Notes under the pieces: model-generated
Seen by the model: the letters and a program-made list of their open reading frames with translations, nothing else
What the model was told of the DNA's origin: nothing
Databases searched by the model: none
Assembly: GCA_020431945.1 (NCBI GenBank)
Contig: JAGQHH010000406.1
Coordinates: forward strand, 1-11,976
Length of the DNA stretch: 11,976 nt
Source: Cyanobacteria bacterium HKST-UBA02
Lineage (GTDB): Bacteria; Cyanobacteriota; Vampirovibrionia; Obscuribacterales; Obscuribacteraceae
Direction of reading: 5' to 3'
In this document: piece by piece, positions 5,802 through 11,976 of the stretch
Layout: each line of letters begins with the position of its first letter
Position numbering within the stretch: position 1 is the first letter of the stretch
Translations under genes and position numbers: made by a program

Positions 5802-8084
5802 TCAGGGATCTCTCCTTTCCTTTTCCGGGTCCTTTTTTTCCGCGGCCAGATCCGCCGCCAGATCGAAGGCTGCGCCTTTGACAGGTTTGTTCGCATAGAT
5901 GCCGCCCGGGCCGCCGGCCGCTTTCAGAATGGGGACTTTCTTTCCGGCGATGAGAATATGATTTTTCTTGATCAGCGGACAGTTCAGGGTTCTTACATAG
6001 GTCAGAGACTTGATCGAGCGCAATTGTGCGATACCGGCATCGGTGAGGGATCGATTCTCGTCGAGCTCGATTCCGGTAAGGGTCCTGGAAGCGGCTAGCT
6101 CGGACAGCTCGTCATCGGTAATTCCGGACTGGTTCAGGGAGAGCTGGGTGATAGGCAGGTGAGCAGCTAGCCTCAGGTCTGCGGGTCCGATGTCGTTACA
6201 GGACAAATCCAGAATGCGCAGCCCGGTCATCCGGTTGAGAACAGCCAGATCGCCTTCTTTCAGATTGACCATGTTCTGCAGGTCGAGGGTCTCCAGACCC
6301 TTCATATCGCTTATGATCTCGAGCCCGGCTCCGCTGACGGCAGTCTCCTGGATGGAGAGGAGCTTGAGCTTCATGTCTTTGATATAGACAAGTCCCTCGG
6401 AGCTTATCTCGGTGCTGTCCAGGGCAAGCTCGGAGATATTGTCGAGCTGGGCGACATAGATCAGATCGTGATCGCGAATATTCGTATCGCCCAGACTCAG
6501 GGTCTTGAGCGGTGCGGTTCGAAGCAGTGGAAGAGAGGACCAGTCGATTATCGAATCGAAATAGAAATCGAGCATGGTCAGATCTCTGATCTTGCTCAGC
6601 TTCTCGAAAGCATCGTGGTCTATGGTGCCACCGGCGCGATAAGCACCGACACCACGCTGATTGACATAGAAGGGCAGAAGCCGGAAGGACTTGTTATCGT
6701 TCTTGGCTCCCCTGGCTTTCCGGGATACCGGCGGGTTGGAGGTCTTCCGGGTCTGGGGACTTACCCTGAAGAAGTAAAATGCAGCGGTAGCCAGAGGCAG
6801 GACAAGAAAAGCCAGAATCAGAACCAGTGACGGTCGAAGTCCACCTGACGGCAGACTGCTTTCCTCTGCCGGCGGGTTGGGAAGAGCGCCCATCACTGTC
6901 GATAGCGCCTCTCTTACCGCCGAGCCGTCCTGGATGCGCCTGTCCGGATCTCTGGCCAGACAGCCCGAGATGACTGCCAGCAGCCGGTCCGGAATCTGCG
7001 CCTCTTCGAGCAGATCATAGGGCGGCTCCTCTTTCACATGCTTCATGATCACATCGAAAGCATTCTCTCCGACAAAAGGAGCCCTGCCGGTCAGGGTCTC
7101 GAAAAGAGAGCACCCAAATGAATAGACGTCGCAACGGCTGTCATAGTCGGCGCCGTCCACGAGTTCCGGAGCCATATAAGCAGGAGTTCCGGTCAGAGAC
7201 CTGCCCCTGATCTCGGTAGTGTCGCCCTGCCTGACGCGAGCAGGGAAGGAGAAGTCGATCAGGCGGACCTCCTCCTCCTCGCTGCCGGGGTGGGAGACAA
7301 GAATATTGCTCGGCTTCACGTCCCGATGGTACATCCCCTGGGCATGACTGTGGGCCAGGGCAGCAGCGAGCCTCTCGAAAATGCGGCAGGCTTCCTCGAA
7401 GGGTCTGGGTCCTTCCGCTTCGATCAGATCGGCAAGCGTAACCGAAGGGAAATGCTCGAGCACCATATATGGCACTCCCGATTCGGTCACGCCGAAATCG
7501 AGAATTCTTATGATATCGGGATGGAGCAGGTGGCTGACGACTCTTGCTTCTTCATGAAAGGCCAGGAGCTGGTCTTGATCTTCCATATGGTTGAGGGTCT
7601 TCACTGCCACGAGCTTGTTGAGGAGCAGATCGCGGCAAAGGATCACCGAGCCTTCTCCGCCTTTTCCCAGGCGGCGCAGAGGGCGGTAACGATCGACAGG
7701 GAAGTCTTCGGCGGAGAGATCCAGACACTCCTCGTCTTGGGGAGTATCGCTGTCCGCCGGCGATGGCACCAACTCCGGAGCCGGGCCATCCGGCGAAAGT
7801 TCCGGCGAAAGTTTCGGCGAAAGTGCCGGTGAAGGCACGGCACAGGCGCAGAGCTGAGAGCGGAAAATGAACTGTGTGAAAGAGCCTTTGCGCCCGGCGC
7901 CGATTCGTTTGCCGCAGACCGTGCAGATATCGAGATCGATGACCTGATCATCTTCCAGGTCGGCGGGCTGGAGACAGACGCAGCTCGCCACCCACTGAGT
8001 AATCGAGCCGGCGCTTTGAGAGGCTCTCGGCCGCGAGCAAACCGGACAGATATCGCTGCTTTTCTCTTGTCTGATTTCGTCCAT
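5802..8084 (-). CDS. Transmembrane Ser/Thr kinase with duplicated Cys-cluster modules and LRR ectodomain
   Basis: 760 residues. Domains in order: two Cys modules (C13-x2-C16-x18-C35-x-C37 and C54-x2-C57-x21-C79-x-C81), each with a GS(I/F)TQ(W/F) signature and probably zinc-binding; a Pro-rich linker with LSPx repeats (88-99); a Hanks-type kinase (133-400) with GKGGEGSV, K162, HRD 253-255, N260, DFS 277-279 (Gly of DFG replaced by Ser) and GTPAYMAPE; one TM helix (about 418-439); and about nine LRRs to residue 720. The kinase should be cytoplasmic and the LRRs outside, so it likely converts an extracellular binding event into protein phosphorylation. ATG 8084 has a weak CAGG 8 bases upstream; GTG 8105 is possible but has no spaced ribosome site. 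Target unknown. Confidence 0.93.
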   Translation of the reverse strand: MDEIRQEKSSDICPVCSRPRASQSAGSITQWVASCVCLQPADLEDDQVIDLDICTVCGKRIGAGRKGSFTQFIFRSQLCACAVPSPALSPKLSPELSPDGPAPELVPSPADSDTPQDEECLDLSAEDFPVDRYRPLRRLGKGGEGSVILCRDLLLNKLVAVKTLNHMEDQDQLLAFHEEARVVSHLLHPDIIRILDFGVTESGVPYMVLEHFPSVTLADLIEAEGPRPFEEACRIFERLAAALAHSHAQGMYHRDVKPSNILVSHPGSEEEEVRLIDFSFPARVRQGDTTEIRGRSLTGTPAYMAPELVDGADYDSRCDVYSFGCSLFETLTGRAPFVGENAFDVIMKHVKEEPPYDLLEEAQIPDRLLAVISGCLARDPDRRIQDGSAVREALSTVMGALPNPPAEESSLPSGGLRPSLVLILAFLVLPLATAAFYFFRVSPQTRKTSNPPVSRKARGAKNDNKSFRLLPFYVNQRGVGAYRAGGTIDHDAFEKLSKIRDLTMLDFYFDSIIDWSSLPLLRTAPLKTLSLGDTNIRDHDLIYVAQLDNISELALDSTEISSEGLVYIKDMKLKLLSIQETAVSGAGLEIISDMKGLETLDLQNMVNLKEGDLAVLNRMTGLRILDLSCNDIGPADLRLAAHLPITQLSLNQSGITDDELSELAASRTLTGIELDENRSLTDAGIAQLRSIKSLTYVRTLNCPLIKKNHILIAGKKVPILKAAGGPGGIYANKPVKGAAFDLAADLAAEKKDPEKERRDP
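7789..7836. repeat. Four 12-bp tandem units encoding the LSPx linker
   Basis: Units TCCGGCGAAAGT (7789-7800 and 7801-7812, identical), TTCGGCGAAAGT (7813-7824) and a degenerate fourth unit (7825-7836). Read on the minus strand they encode the Leu-Ser-Pro-x repeats between the Cys modules and kinase domain. The in-frame unit means copy number can vary without breaking the gene. Confidence 0.85.
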
Positions 8085-8109
8085 GAGAGACGCCTGAACT
8101 GCCACCTCT

Positions 8110-8115
8110 ATTGTA
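8110..8115 (-). promoter_or_regulatory. Candidate -10 box TACAAT of the LRR kinase gene
   Basis: TACAAT on the minus strand would start a transcript near 8103, giving a leader of about 18 bases before ATG 8084. It would also make the GTG at 8105 unusable. No good -35 box is visible. Confidence 0.35.
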
Positions 8116-8131
8116 TGCCCCCGGACAAACG

Positions 8132-8160
8132 AAAAGAGCCCCGGGACGAACCAGAGGCTC
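8132..8160 (-). terminator. Rho-independent terminator after the 51-residue gene
   Basis: On the minus strand GAGCCTC pairs with GGGGCTC (one G-T pair) around an 11-base loop, followed immediately by TTTTCGTTTG. It lies 74 bases past the small gene's stop and just before the kinase promoter, so it would insulate the kinase gene. Confidence 0.55.
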
Positions 8161-8233
8161 GATCGGAACTCTTCTCTCAGCAGCAGCAGAACCTGCTCGG
8201 GAGGAGCCAGCTTCCGGCTGAAGTCAGCCCAGG

Positions 8234-8389
8234 CTAGCCTTCAAGAATAAGTAGATAAGTGAGCTTTTTGACCACCTCTCTCAGGTAGTCGCGATAGCAG
8301 TTCAGGTCCTTGCCTCTTTCAAGAATCTTCATCACATCTTCGAGGTCTTGATCGAGACTGGATTTAATCACTCGACTGTTGTAGTCCAT
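8234..8389 (-). CDS. Small unrecognised charged helical protein, 51 residues
   Basis: The frame runs from ATG 8389 to TAG 8236-8234. A strong AGGAG lies 7 bases before the ATG, and a hairpin terminator follows at 8132-8160; these two signals make it credible despite its size. The product begins MDYNSRVIKSSLDQDL, continues through DVMKILERGKDLNCYR and ends with YLREVVKKLTYLLILEG. It looks like two amphipathic helices with no signal peptide or membrane segment. It is probably a small cytoplasmic binding or adaptor protein. I recognise no family. Confidence 0.65.
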   Translation of the reverse strand: MDYNSRVIKSSLDQDLEDVMKILERGKDLNCYRDYLREVVKKLTYLLILEG

Positions 8390-8501
8390 CGTATATCTCC
8401 TGATATTCTGTTCTTTTTCATCTCTGTCATGGCTATGCTACGACGCCCATGAGAAGCTGTTACTAAGGCCTCTTAACCGGGCGGCAATATTTCTTCAGGA
8501 T

Positions 8502-8539
8502 GCCTGACGCCGATACCGTATGCGGTATCACCCTCAGGC
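8502..8539. repeat. 38-bp two-step inverted repeat
   Basis: Inner arms GATACCG and CGGTATC flank a TATG loop. Outer arms GCCTGA and TCAGGC are separated from the inner ones by four bases on each side. The symmetry suggests an RNA hairpin with a 4x4 internal loop, or a composite operator. There is no T-run on either side. Confidence 0.6.
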
Positions 8540-8621
8540 GAACTCTTGTCCAGAAACCAGCACAGATTAACGATTTTCAATCTCGAAGGAGCGAAGGCTG
8601 CCCCGAACATCATGACAATGA

Positions 8622-8630
8622 TGGTAAACT
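8622..8630 (+). promoter_or_regulatory. Candidate extended -10 (TGGTAAACT) for the small membrane protein gene
   Basis: TGG-TAAACT follows directly on the inverted repeat CATCAT-GACA-ATGATG (8608-8623), which would then act as an operator over the promoter. The predicted leader is about 50 bases. There is no matching -35 box. Confidence 0.25.
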
Positions 8631-8688
8631 CTTGATTACTCCGGTGGGCGGCCGGTGTGCTATGCAGGCTTTGTTAGGGGGATCTCCT

Positions 8689-8919
8689 GTGGACACTGGC
8701 ATGCTGAATCTTTTGACCGTCTTCGCCTTCTGGCTGGCTAGCGTCGTGATACTCACCGGCGCAATCACTTCGGCCTCCGCCTCGATTGCCCTGGGTATCG
8801 CTTTTCTGATCAAGTGCAGAGCCCTGCGTTTTCTGACAGGCGATCTCTGGGCAAGCGGCTTTGCCCTCAGCATCATTTCCCTGGTGGTCGGTTTTGGTTT
8901 TGCGGTACTGGCTTCCTGA
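8689..8919 (+). CDS. Small membrane protein with three helices, 76 residues
   Basis: Unrecognised. Three hydrophobic segments are visible: about residues 7-25 (NLLTVFAFWLASVVILTGA), about 28-46 (ASIALGIAFLIKCRALRFL) and about 53-74 (FALSIISLVVGFGFAVL). GTG 8689 is chosen because AGGGGG stands 7 bases upstream; ATG 8662 in the same frame lacks a clear ribosome site, and the open frame to 8500 runs through the palindromic region. It converges on the acidic protein gene with a 12-base gap. It resembles the short integral-membrane proteins of the DUF4190 style in general character, but I cannot assign a family. Confidence 0.68.
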   Translation: MDTGMLNLLTVFAFWLASVVILTGAITSASASIALGIAFLIKCRALRFLTGDLWASGFALSIISLVVGFGFAVLAS

Positions 8920-8931
8920 GCGGATTTCCGG

Positions 8932-9165
8932 CTATTCTTCCATGTCTTCGCCGTCGTAGTATTCTTCCTGTTCCTCGCCGGTAGCCCAGCCGCCGAAATC
9001 GTTCTCGAACAAGTCGGCAAGGATCTCGCCTATCTGGCTGATGATTTCTTTGATCTCTTCCGGATCGATGCTGGACCCGTCTTCAATGGCCTCGTCGGCA
9101 AGCTCGATGAGGTTGTCGAGCAGCCTCCGTACGGTCTCAATGTCTTGCCTCGCATCAATACTCAT
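8932..9165 (-). CDS. Small acidic helical protein, 77 residues
   Basis: Unrecognised. Residues 1-52 form two amphipathic helices (RQDIETVRRLLDNLIELADE and IKEIISQIGEILADLFEN) around the turn EDGSSIDPEE. The tail is very acidic (EEQEEYYDGEDMEE). There is no signal peptide or membrane segment. GGGAG sits 6 bases before ATG 9165, supporting this start over ATG 9183. It lies about 170 bases downstream of the second LRR kinase gene on the same strand and could be read from that transcript. Its charge suggests a binding partner or DNA mimic, but nothing in the sequence decides this. Confidence 0.72.
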   Translation of the reverse strand: MSIDARQDIETVRRLLDNLIELADEAIEDGSSIDPEEIKEIISQIGEILADLFENDFGGWATGEEQEEYYDGEDMEE

Positions 9166-9338
9166 AGCCGGCTCCCATACCAATACTCAGGACATATAAC
9201 AATAACTACCCTCGAAGGTGAATTCTTTCAAGAGGCCCCTTGCCGGCCATCCCCTCCAGGCTGCCAGAAAAGCCGCCGGAAAGGGCACTGCCGGACAAAA
9301 TAGCCCCTAACATTTAATCCCTTCAGTCCGATATTGTC

Positions 9339-11165
9339 TCAATACTCGATTTTCATGTCCGGTCGCCTGCGGGCCAGCTCATTGATACCGTCAGTAGTGA
9401 GGCCTGCTTTGCTGAGAATCACATGCTTGAGATACCGGTTTTCGGCAAGCCATTTGAGGCTCTTATCCGTTATGGGATTGTTGCGCAGGTCCAGACGCTC
9501 GACTTTCAAACCGGCGATCGAATGAATATCGTTATCCACCAGGGAGATATCGCTCAGATCGAGGCGTTTCAGAGCCGGGAATTCGCAGAGAACAGGGAGA
9601 TAGCGAGACTCGAAAAAGGTCCTGGTGAGATTGAGAGACTCGAGATGATCGAGACCCTTGAGCAGATAGATGCCCGCCCCGGTTATCCGGCGGCAGGAGG
9701 TCAGGTCCAGATCCTGCAAATGTGTCAGGCAGGACAGGGCAGCAAGACCATCGTCACCGGTCCTGGTCCGCTTGAGTCGGAGCTTCTCGAGCCGCTTGAG
9801 ATCGCGAAGCTCATAGAGACCCTCATCATCGAAACCACTACAGTTGGATAGATCGAGATAGGTCAGGGTGCGGAGCTTGCCGACCACCGCAAGACTGCGA
9901 TTATCGATCCGGCTGTCTTTCAGCTCCAGTCCTTCCAGGGGTAGCCGGGCGATATAAGTGAATCCGGAGCCGATCAGATCGGCGTTCCGGAGCCTCAAGA
10001 ATCGAATATCTCGACGGCCGTTCAGGACACGAAGATCCTTATGCTCTCTCAGTCCATTCAGAGAAGTCCAGACCGTGCCGCTGTCGTCTCTCTTGTTTCT
10101 CTCGAAATAACGATCCGGATCGATCAGGTCCATATCGCCGACACTGCCGTCCAGAACCGACTGCAAATTGAGATTGGCAGCGCTGGTTATGGCGAATCCG
10201 GCGAGACTGACCAGAAGAGCGGCGATGAGGCCGAGGGAGAATCGCGAGAGCTTGCGCCTGGTCAGGACCGCAGGTTGATCGACAGAAACGCTCGACTCCG
10301 GCTCTTCCGTAGCGAATAGAAGGGCTTCCTCGAAAGCCTGATAGACAGCCACGGCACTATCAGGACGCCCATCTGCTTCTCTTGCCAGACAGTTCGAAAT
10401 CACGGTCTCCAGCTCCGGAGAGAACGGCACTCCGGCAACGGTCGACAGGGCAGGAGGGTCTTCTTGCAGGCGCTTGATCATGGTCTCGAAGGCGGTGTTC
10501 CCCTCGAACGGAACCGATCCGGTGAGGGCCTCGAAGATCAGGCAGCCGAGACTGTAAAGATCCGACCGCGGATCGAGATCCTCTCCCCGGGCGGCTTCCG
10601 GGCTGATATAAGCAGGCGATCCGAAAACCCGCCCACCGGTGGTCAGTCCCTGATCCTGTTGAGTGTTTATCTTGGCCAGACCGAAATCGACAATCTTCAC
10701 CTGTTCGCTGCCGTCTCTCTGTTTCACCAGAACGACATTGGCGGGCTTGATGTCCCGGTGAAGAACACCCTGCTTGTGCGCATATCCGAGACCATCGGCA
10801 ATCTGTTTGAGCAGGGGGAGAAACTCTTCGGGCTCGTATCGACGACGCCGCCTGATCTCATCGAAAAGAGTCGGACCCTCGAGATACTCCATGACCAGAA
10901 AGAGCAGCCCTTCCTCGGTCTGCCCGCAGTCGACGATATGAACCAGGTTGGGGTGAGAGAGCCTGGCAGCAGCTCTGGCTTCGCGCTGGAAGCGAGTGGC
11001 CACTTCCTCGGCAGCATCGCTCAGCAAGACTTTCACTGCCACGTTATTGTTCAGGACTTTGTCCTTGCAACGCAGGACGACGCCCACACCACCGGCGCCC
11101 AGGGTCTCGATGACCTCGTAACGACCCGCGATCTTGTCGGGAAATTGTTTTCTCAAAACGTTCAT
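9339..11165 (-). CDS. Transmembrane Ser/Thr kinase with LRR ectodomain
   Basis: 608 residues. A Hanks-type kinase domain (15-285) has the Gly loop LGAGGVGVV, K45, E62, HRDIKPAN with D138 and N143, DFG 160-162 and GSPAYISPE. All catalytic residues are present. A TM helix is at about 308-329. From about residue 370 there are about nine LRRs of roughly 24 residues (TLTYLDLSNCSGFDDEGLYE and similar). The topology should be kinase inside, LRRs outside. It shares this layout with the kinase gene at 5802-8084 but lacks the N-terminal Cys modules and keeps the standard DFG, so the two look like diverged paralogues. The ATG 11165 lacks a visible Shine-Dalgarno sequence, but it immediately precedes the kinase domain as expected. 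It diverges from the helical-protein gene at 11227. Confidence 0.93.
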   Translation of the reverse strand: MNVLRKQFPDKIAGRYEVIETLGAGGVGVVLRCKDKVLNNNVAVKVLLSDAAEEVATRFQREARAAARLSHPNLVHIVDCGQTEEGLLFLVMEYLEGPTLFDEIRRRRRYEPEEFLPLLKQIADGLGYAHKQGVLHRDIKPANVVLVKQRDGSEQVKIVDFGLAKINTQQDQGLTTGGRVFGSPAYISPEAARGEDLDPRSDLYSLGCLIFEALTGSVPFEGNTAFETMIKRLQEDPPALSTVAGVPFSPELETVISNCLAREADGRPDSAVAVYQAFEEALLFATEEPESSVSVDQPAVLTRRKLSRFSLGLIAALLVSLAGFAITSAANLNLQSVLDGSVGDMDLIDPDRYFERNKRDDSGTVWTSLNGLREHKDLRVLNGRRDIRFLRLRNADLIGSGFTYIARLPLEGLELKDSRIDNRSLAVVGKLRTLTYLDLSNCSGFDDEGLYELRDLKRLEKLRLKRTRTGDDGLAALSCLTHLQDLDLTSCRRITGAGIYLLKGLDHLESLNLTRTFFESRYLPVLCEFPALKRLDLSDISLVDNDIHSIAGLKVERLDLRNNPITDKSLKWLAENRYLKHVILSKAGLTTDGINELARRRPDMKIEY

Positions 11166-11190
11166 TAAAGGAAATGGGGCTTTAAGCGAG

Positions 11191-11199
11191 TGCTACATT
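11191..11199 (+). promoter_or_regulatory. Candidate extended -10 (TGCTACATT) of the helical-protein gene
   Basis: TGC-TACATT would start transcription near 11206 and give a leader of about 20 bases containing GGAG before GTG 11227. No -35 box is evident. Confidence 0.35.
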
Positions 11200-11226
11200 A
11201 GCTTAAGGCCAAGATGTGGAGAATTC

Positions 11227-11754
11227 GTGGACAGACAGAACAGACACGCCTTTGTCGAGCTGGTGGAAAAAGCCGGTCTACTGATTGCCGCCCGCTTCTC
11301 CGGGTCGGACGAAAGCCAGCTCGATGAATTCATCAAAGACTCCGAGACAGCCAGAGCTTTCTTCGTAGCCTTTCTAACAGCCGAGAGCGCCCCCACCGAA
11401 AGCGAGCTGGAAATAGTCAGGGAGGTGGTGGTAGCCAGGTCCGAGCTCCTTGTCCCGGTACTGGTGAAAAACCTGGTGATGTCCTCCACCATGGCCCTGA
11501 GCCATTCGCGAAACGGTGATTTCACCAGGGCGGACCAGTCGAGAAGGGTGGCTTCGCTCTGCCGGGAGCTCATTGAATCGCTCCCGAAAGAGCTCATGGA
11601 GCCGGAAGTAGCTGCGATGAAGCAGGCGATTGCAGTTCGCTCGAAGGAGATCGAAAGCGGACAGACTGCCGAGGGCCGCTCAGAGCTGTGCGCCTTTCTG
11701 GAGCGCTGGCGATACGATCAGGAACAGCTCGAGGAAGCTGCCGGTCTGTTGTAG
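11227..11754 (+). CDS. Unrecognised all-helical soluble protein, 175 residues
   Basis: I do not recognise this protein. It is predicted almost wholly helical from its composition and heptad-like pattern, for example HAFVELVEKAGLLIAARF, SELEIVREVVVARSELLVPV, ADQSRRVASLCRELIESL and LCAFLERWRYDQEQLEEAAG. No signal peptide, membrane segment or catalytic motif is visible. Helical repeats of this kind often form TPR-like docking modules. The start is GTG 11227 with GGAG 5 bases upstream; the open frame to ATG 11134 would run back over the divergent kinase start. It shares a 61-base divergent gap with the LRR kinase, so co-regulation is possible. Confidence 0.72.
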   Translation: MDRQNRHAFVELVEKAGLLIAARFSGSDESQLDEFIKDSETARAFFVAFLTAESAPTESELEIVREVVVARSELLVPVLVKNLVMSSTMALSHSRNGDFTRADQSRRVASLCRELIESLPKELMEPEVAAMKQAIAVRSKEIESGQTAEGRSELCAFLERWRYDQEQLEEAAGLL

Positions 11755-11775
11755 ACAGTAGACATTCGAGCCTTG

Positions 11776-11976
11776 TCAGCGTCCCTGTACAGGCACCATG
11801 ACGGTCTGGCCGAAGCCGTTGGTCATCGGCATATATCCGCTGGAGCCGAGCACGGCTTTCATCAGGAAGATAGATCCGACAGCCATTCCGGCAGGAGCTG
11901 CTACCTGAGCGGTGGAGCGGAGAGCCGTGCCCATCTTGCCCATGGCTTTGCGCAAACGGCCGCCATGACGGTCTTC
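11776..11976 (-). CDS. C-terminal fragment of an unrecognised protein (5' end outside window)
   Basis: An open frame from the right edge to TGA 11778-11776 gives the last 66 residues. Visible are a basic start (GGRLRKAMGKMGTALRSTAQ), a moderately hydrophobic Ala/Gly/Met-rich stretch (VAAPAGMAVGSIFLMKAVLG) and a tail GFGQTVMVPVQGR. The middle stretch could be a membrane helix. Its stop lies 21 bases from the convergent stop of the helical protein. Without the N-terminus no family can be suggested. Coding status rests on the stop-free frame and typical amino-acid composition. Confidence 0.6.
   Translation of the reverse strand, partial: EDRHGGRLRKAMGKMGTALRSTAQVAAPAGMAVGSIFLMKAVLGSSGYMPMTNGFGQTVMVPVQGR

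Larger units (their letters stand above)
8390..8688. other. Divergent intergenic region with several inverted repeats
   Basis: This 299-base gap separates the start codons of the 51-residue gene (minus) and the 76-residue membrane protein gene (plus). I find no convincing gene in it. It holds a 38-bp interrupted inverted repeat (8502-8539), a CATCAT-GACA-ATGATG repeat (8608-8623) that abuts a possible extended -10 (8622-8630), and a weaker TCATGG/CCATGA pair (8427-8452). Confidence 0.7.

Noticed and set aside
8427..8452. TCATGG/CCATGA inverted repeat upstream of the 51-residue gene
   Set aside because: Six-bp arms around 14 bases are expected by chance in this much sequence.
9206..9313. 35-codon minus-strand frame (MLGAILSGSALSGG...) with GAAGGG upstream
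   Set aside because: The ribosome site is reasonable, but the frame is very short, Gly/Ser-rich and has no other support.
10464..11168. Plus-strand 234-codon frame opposite the second LRR kinase
   Set aside because: It is an antisense shadow of a strongly supported kinase domain.

Overview
The window comes from a bacterium with moderately high GC that invests heavily in signalling. It carries two membrane-anchored Ser/Thr kinases with leucine-rich-repeat (LRR) sensor domains, two sigma factors and a MocR-type regulator. One kinase has paired Cys-cluster modules containing a GS(I/F)TQ(W/F) signature. Together with the many small unrecognised proteins, this style recalls the non-photosynthetic sister group of Cyanobacteria (Vampirovibrionia/Obscuribacterales). 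That placement is a tentative inference from style, not from a marker gene. I see no mobile elements, tRNA, rRNA or CRISPR.

Left part (1-2870, all minus strand, read right to left). A five-TPR lipoprotein, a 62-residue two-helix membrane protein (stop and start codons share one base) and a 168-residue unrecognised protein form an apparent operon. After an 85-base gap with a SigR-like promoter and a 15-bp palindrome comes an ECF sigma factor. It overlaps by ATGA with the next gene. That gene sits where an anti-sigma factor normally lies and begins with a perfect RsrA-type zinc anti-sigma (ZAS) motif (Cx25Hx3Cx2C). It then continues in frame, through an acidic linker, into a primary-type sigma-70 factor (regions 1.2 and 2) that runs off the left edge. 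This ZAS-sigma fusion is the most striking item in the window.

Middle (2870-5800). An aminoglycoside-phosphotransferase-fold kinase gene, probably leaderless, diverges from the lipoprotein operon. A small secreted coiled-coil protein is encoded on the minus strand. A MocR/PdxR-type regulator follows on the plus strand, with well-formed candidate operators upstream.

Right part (5802-11976). Two paralogous kinase-TM-LRR genes lie on the minus strand. The first has N-terminal Cys modules, a Ser in place of the DFG glycine and a tandem LSPx linker. Between the kinases lie a 51-residue protein with a strong ribosome binding site, a 76-residue membrane protein and a 77-residue acidic helical protein. 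An all-helical unrecognised protein (plus) and the 3' end of another unrecognised gene (minus) finish the window. Genes are packed tightly, and four convergent pairs are separated by only 1-21 bases.
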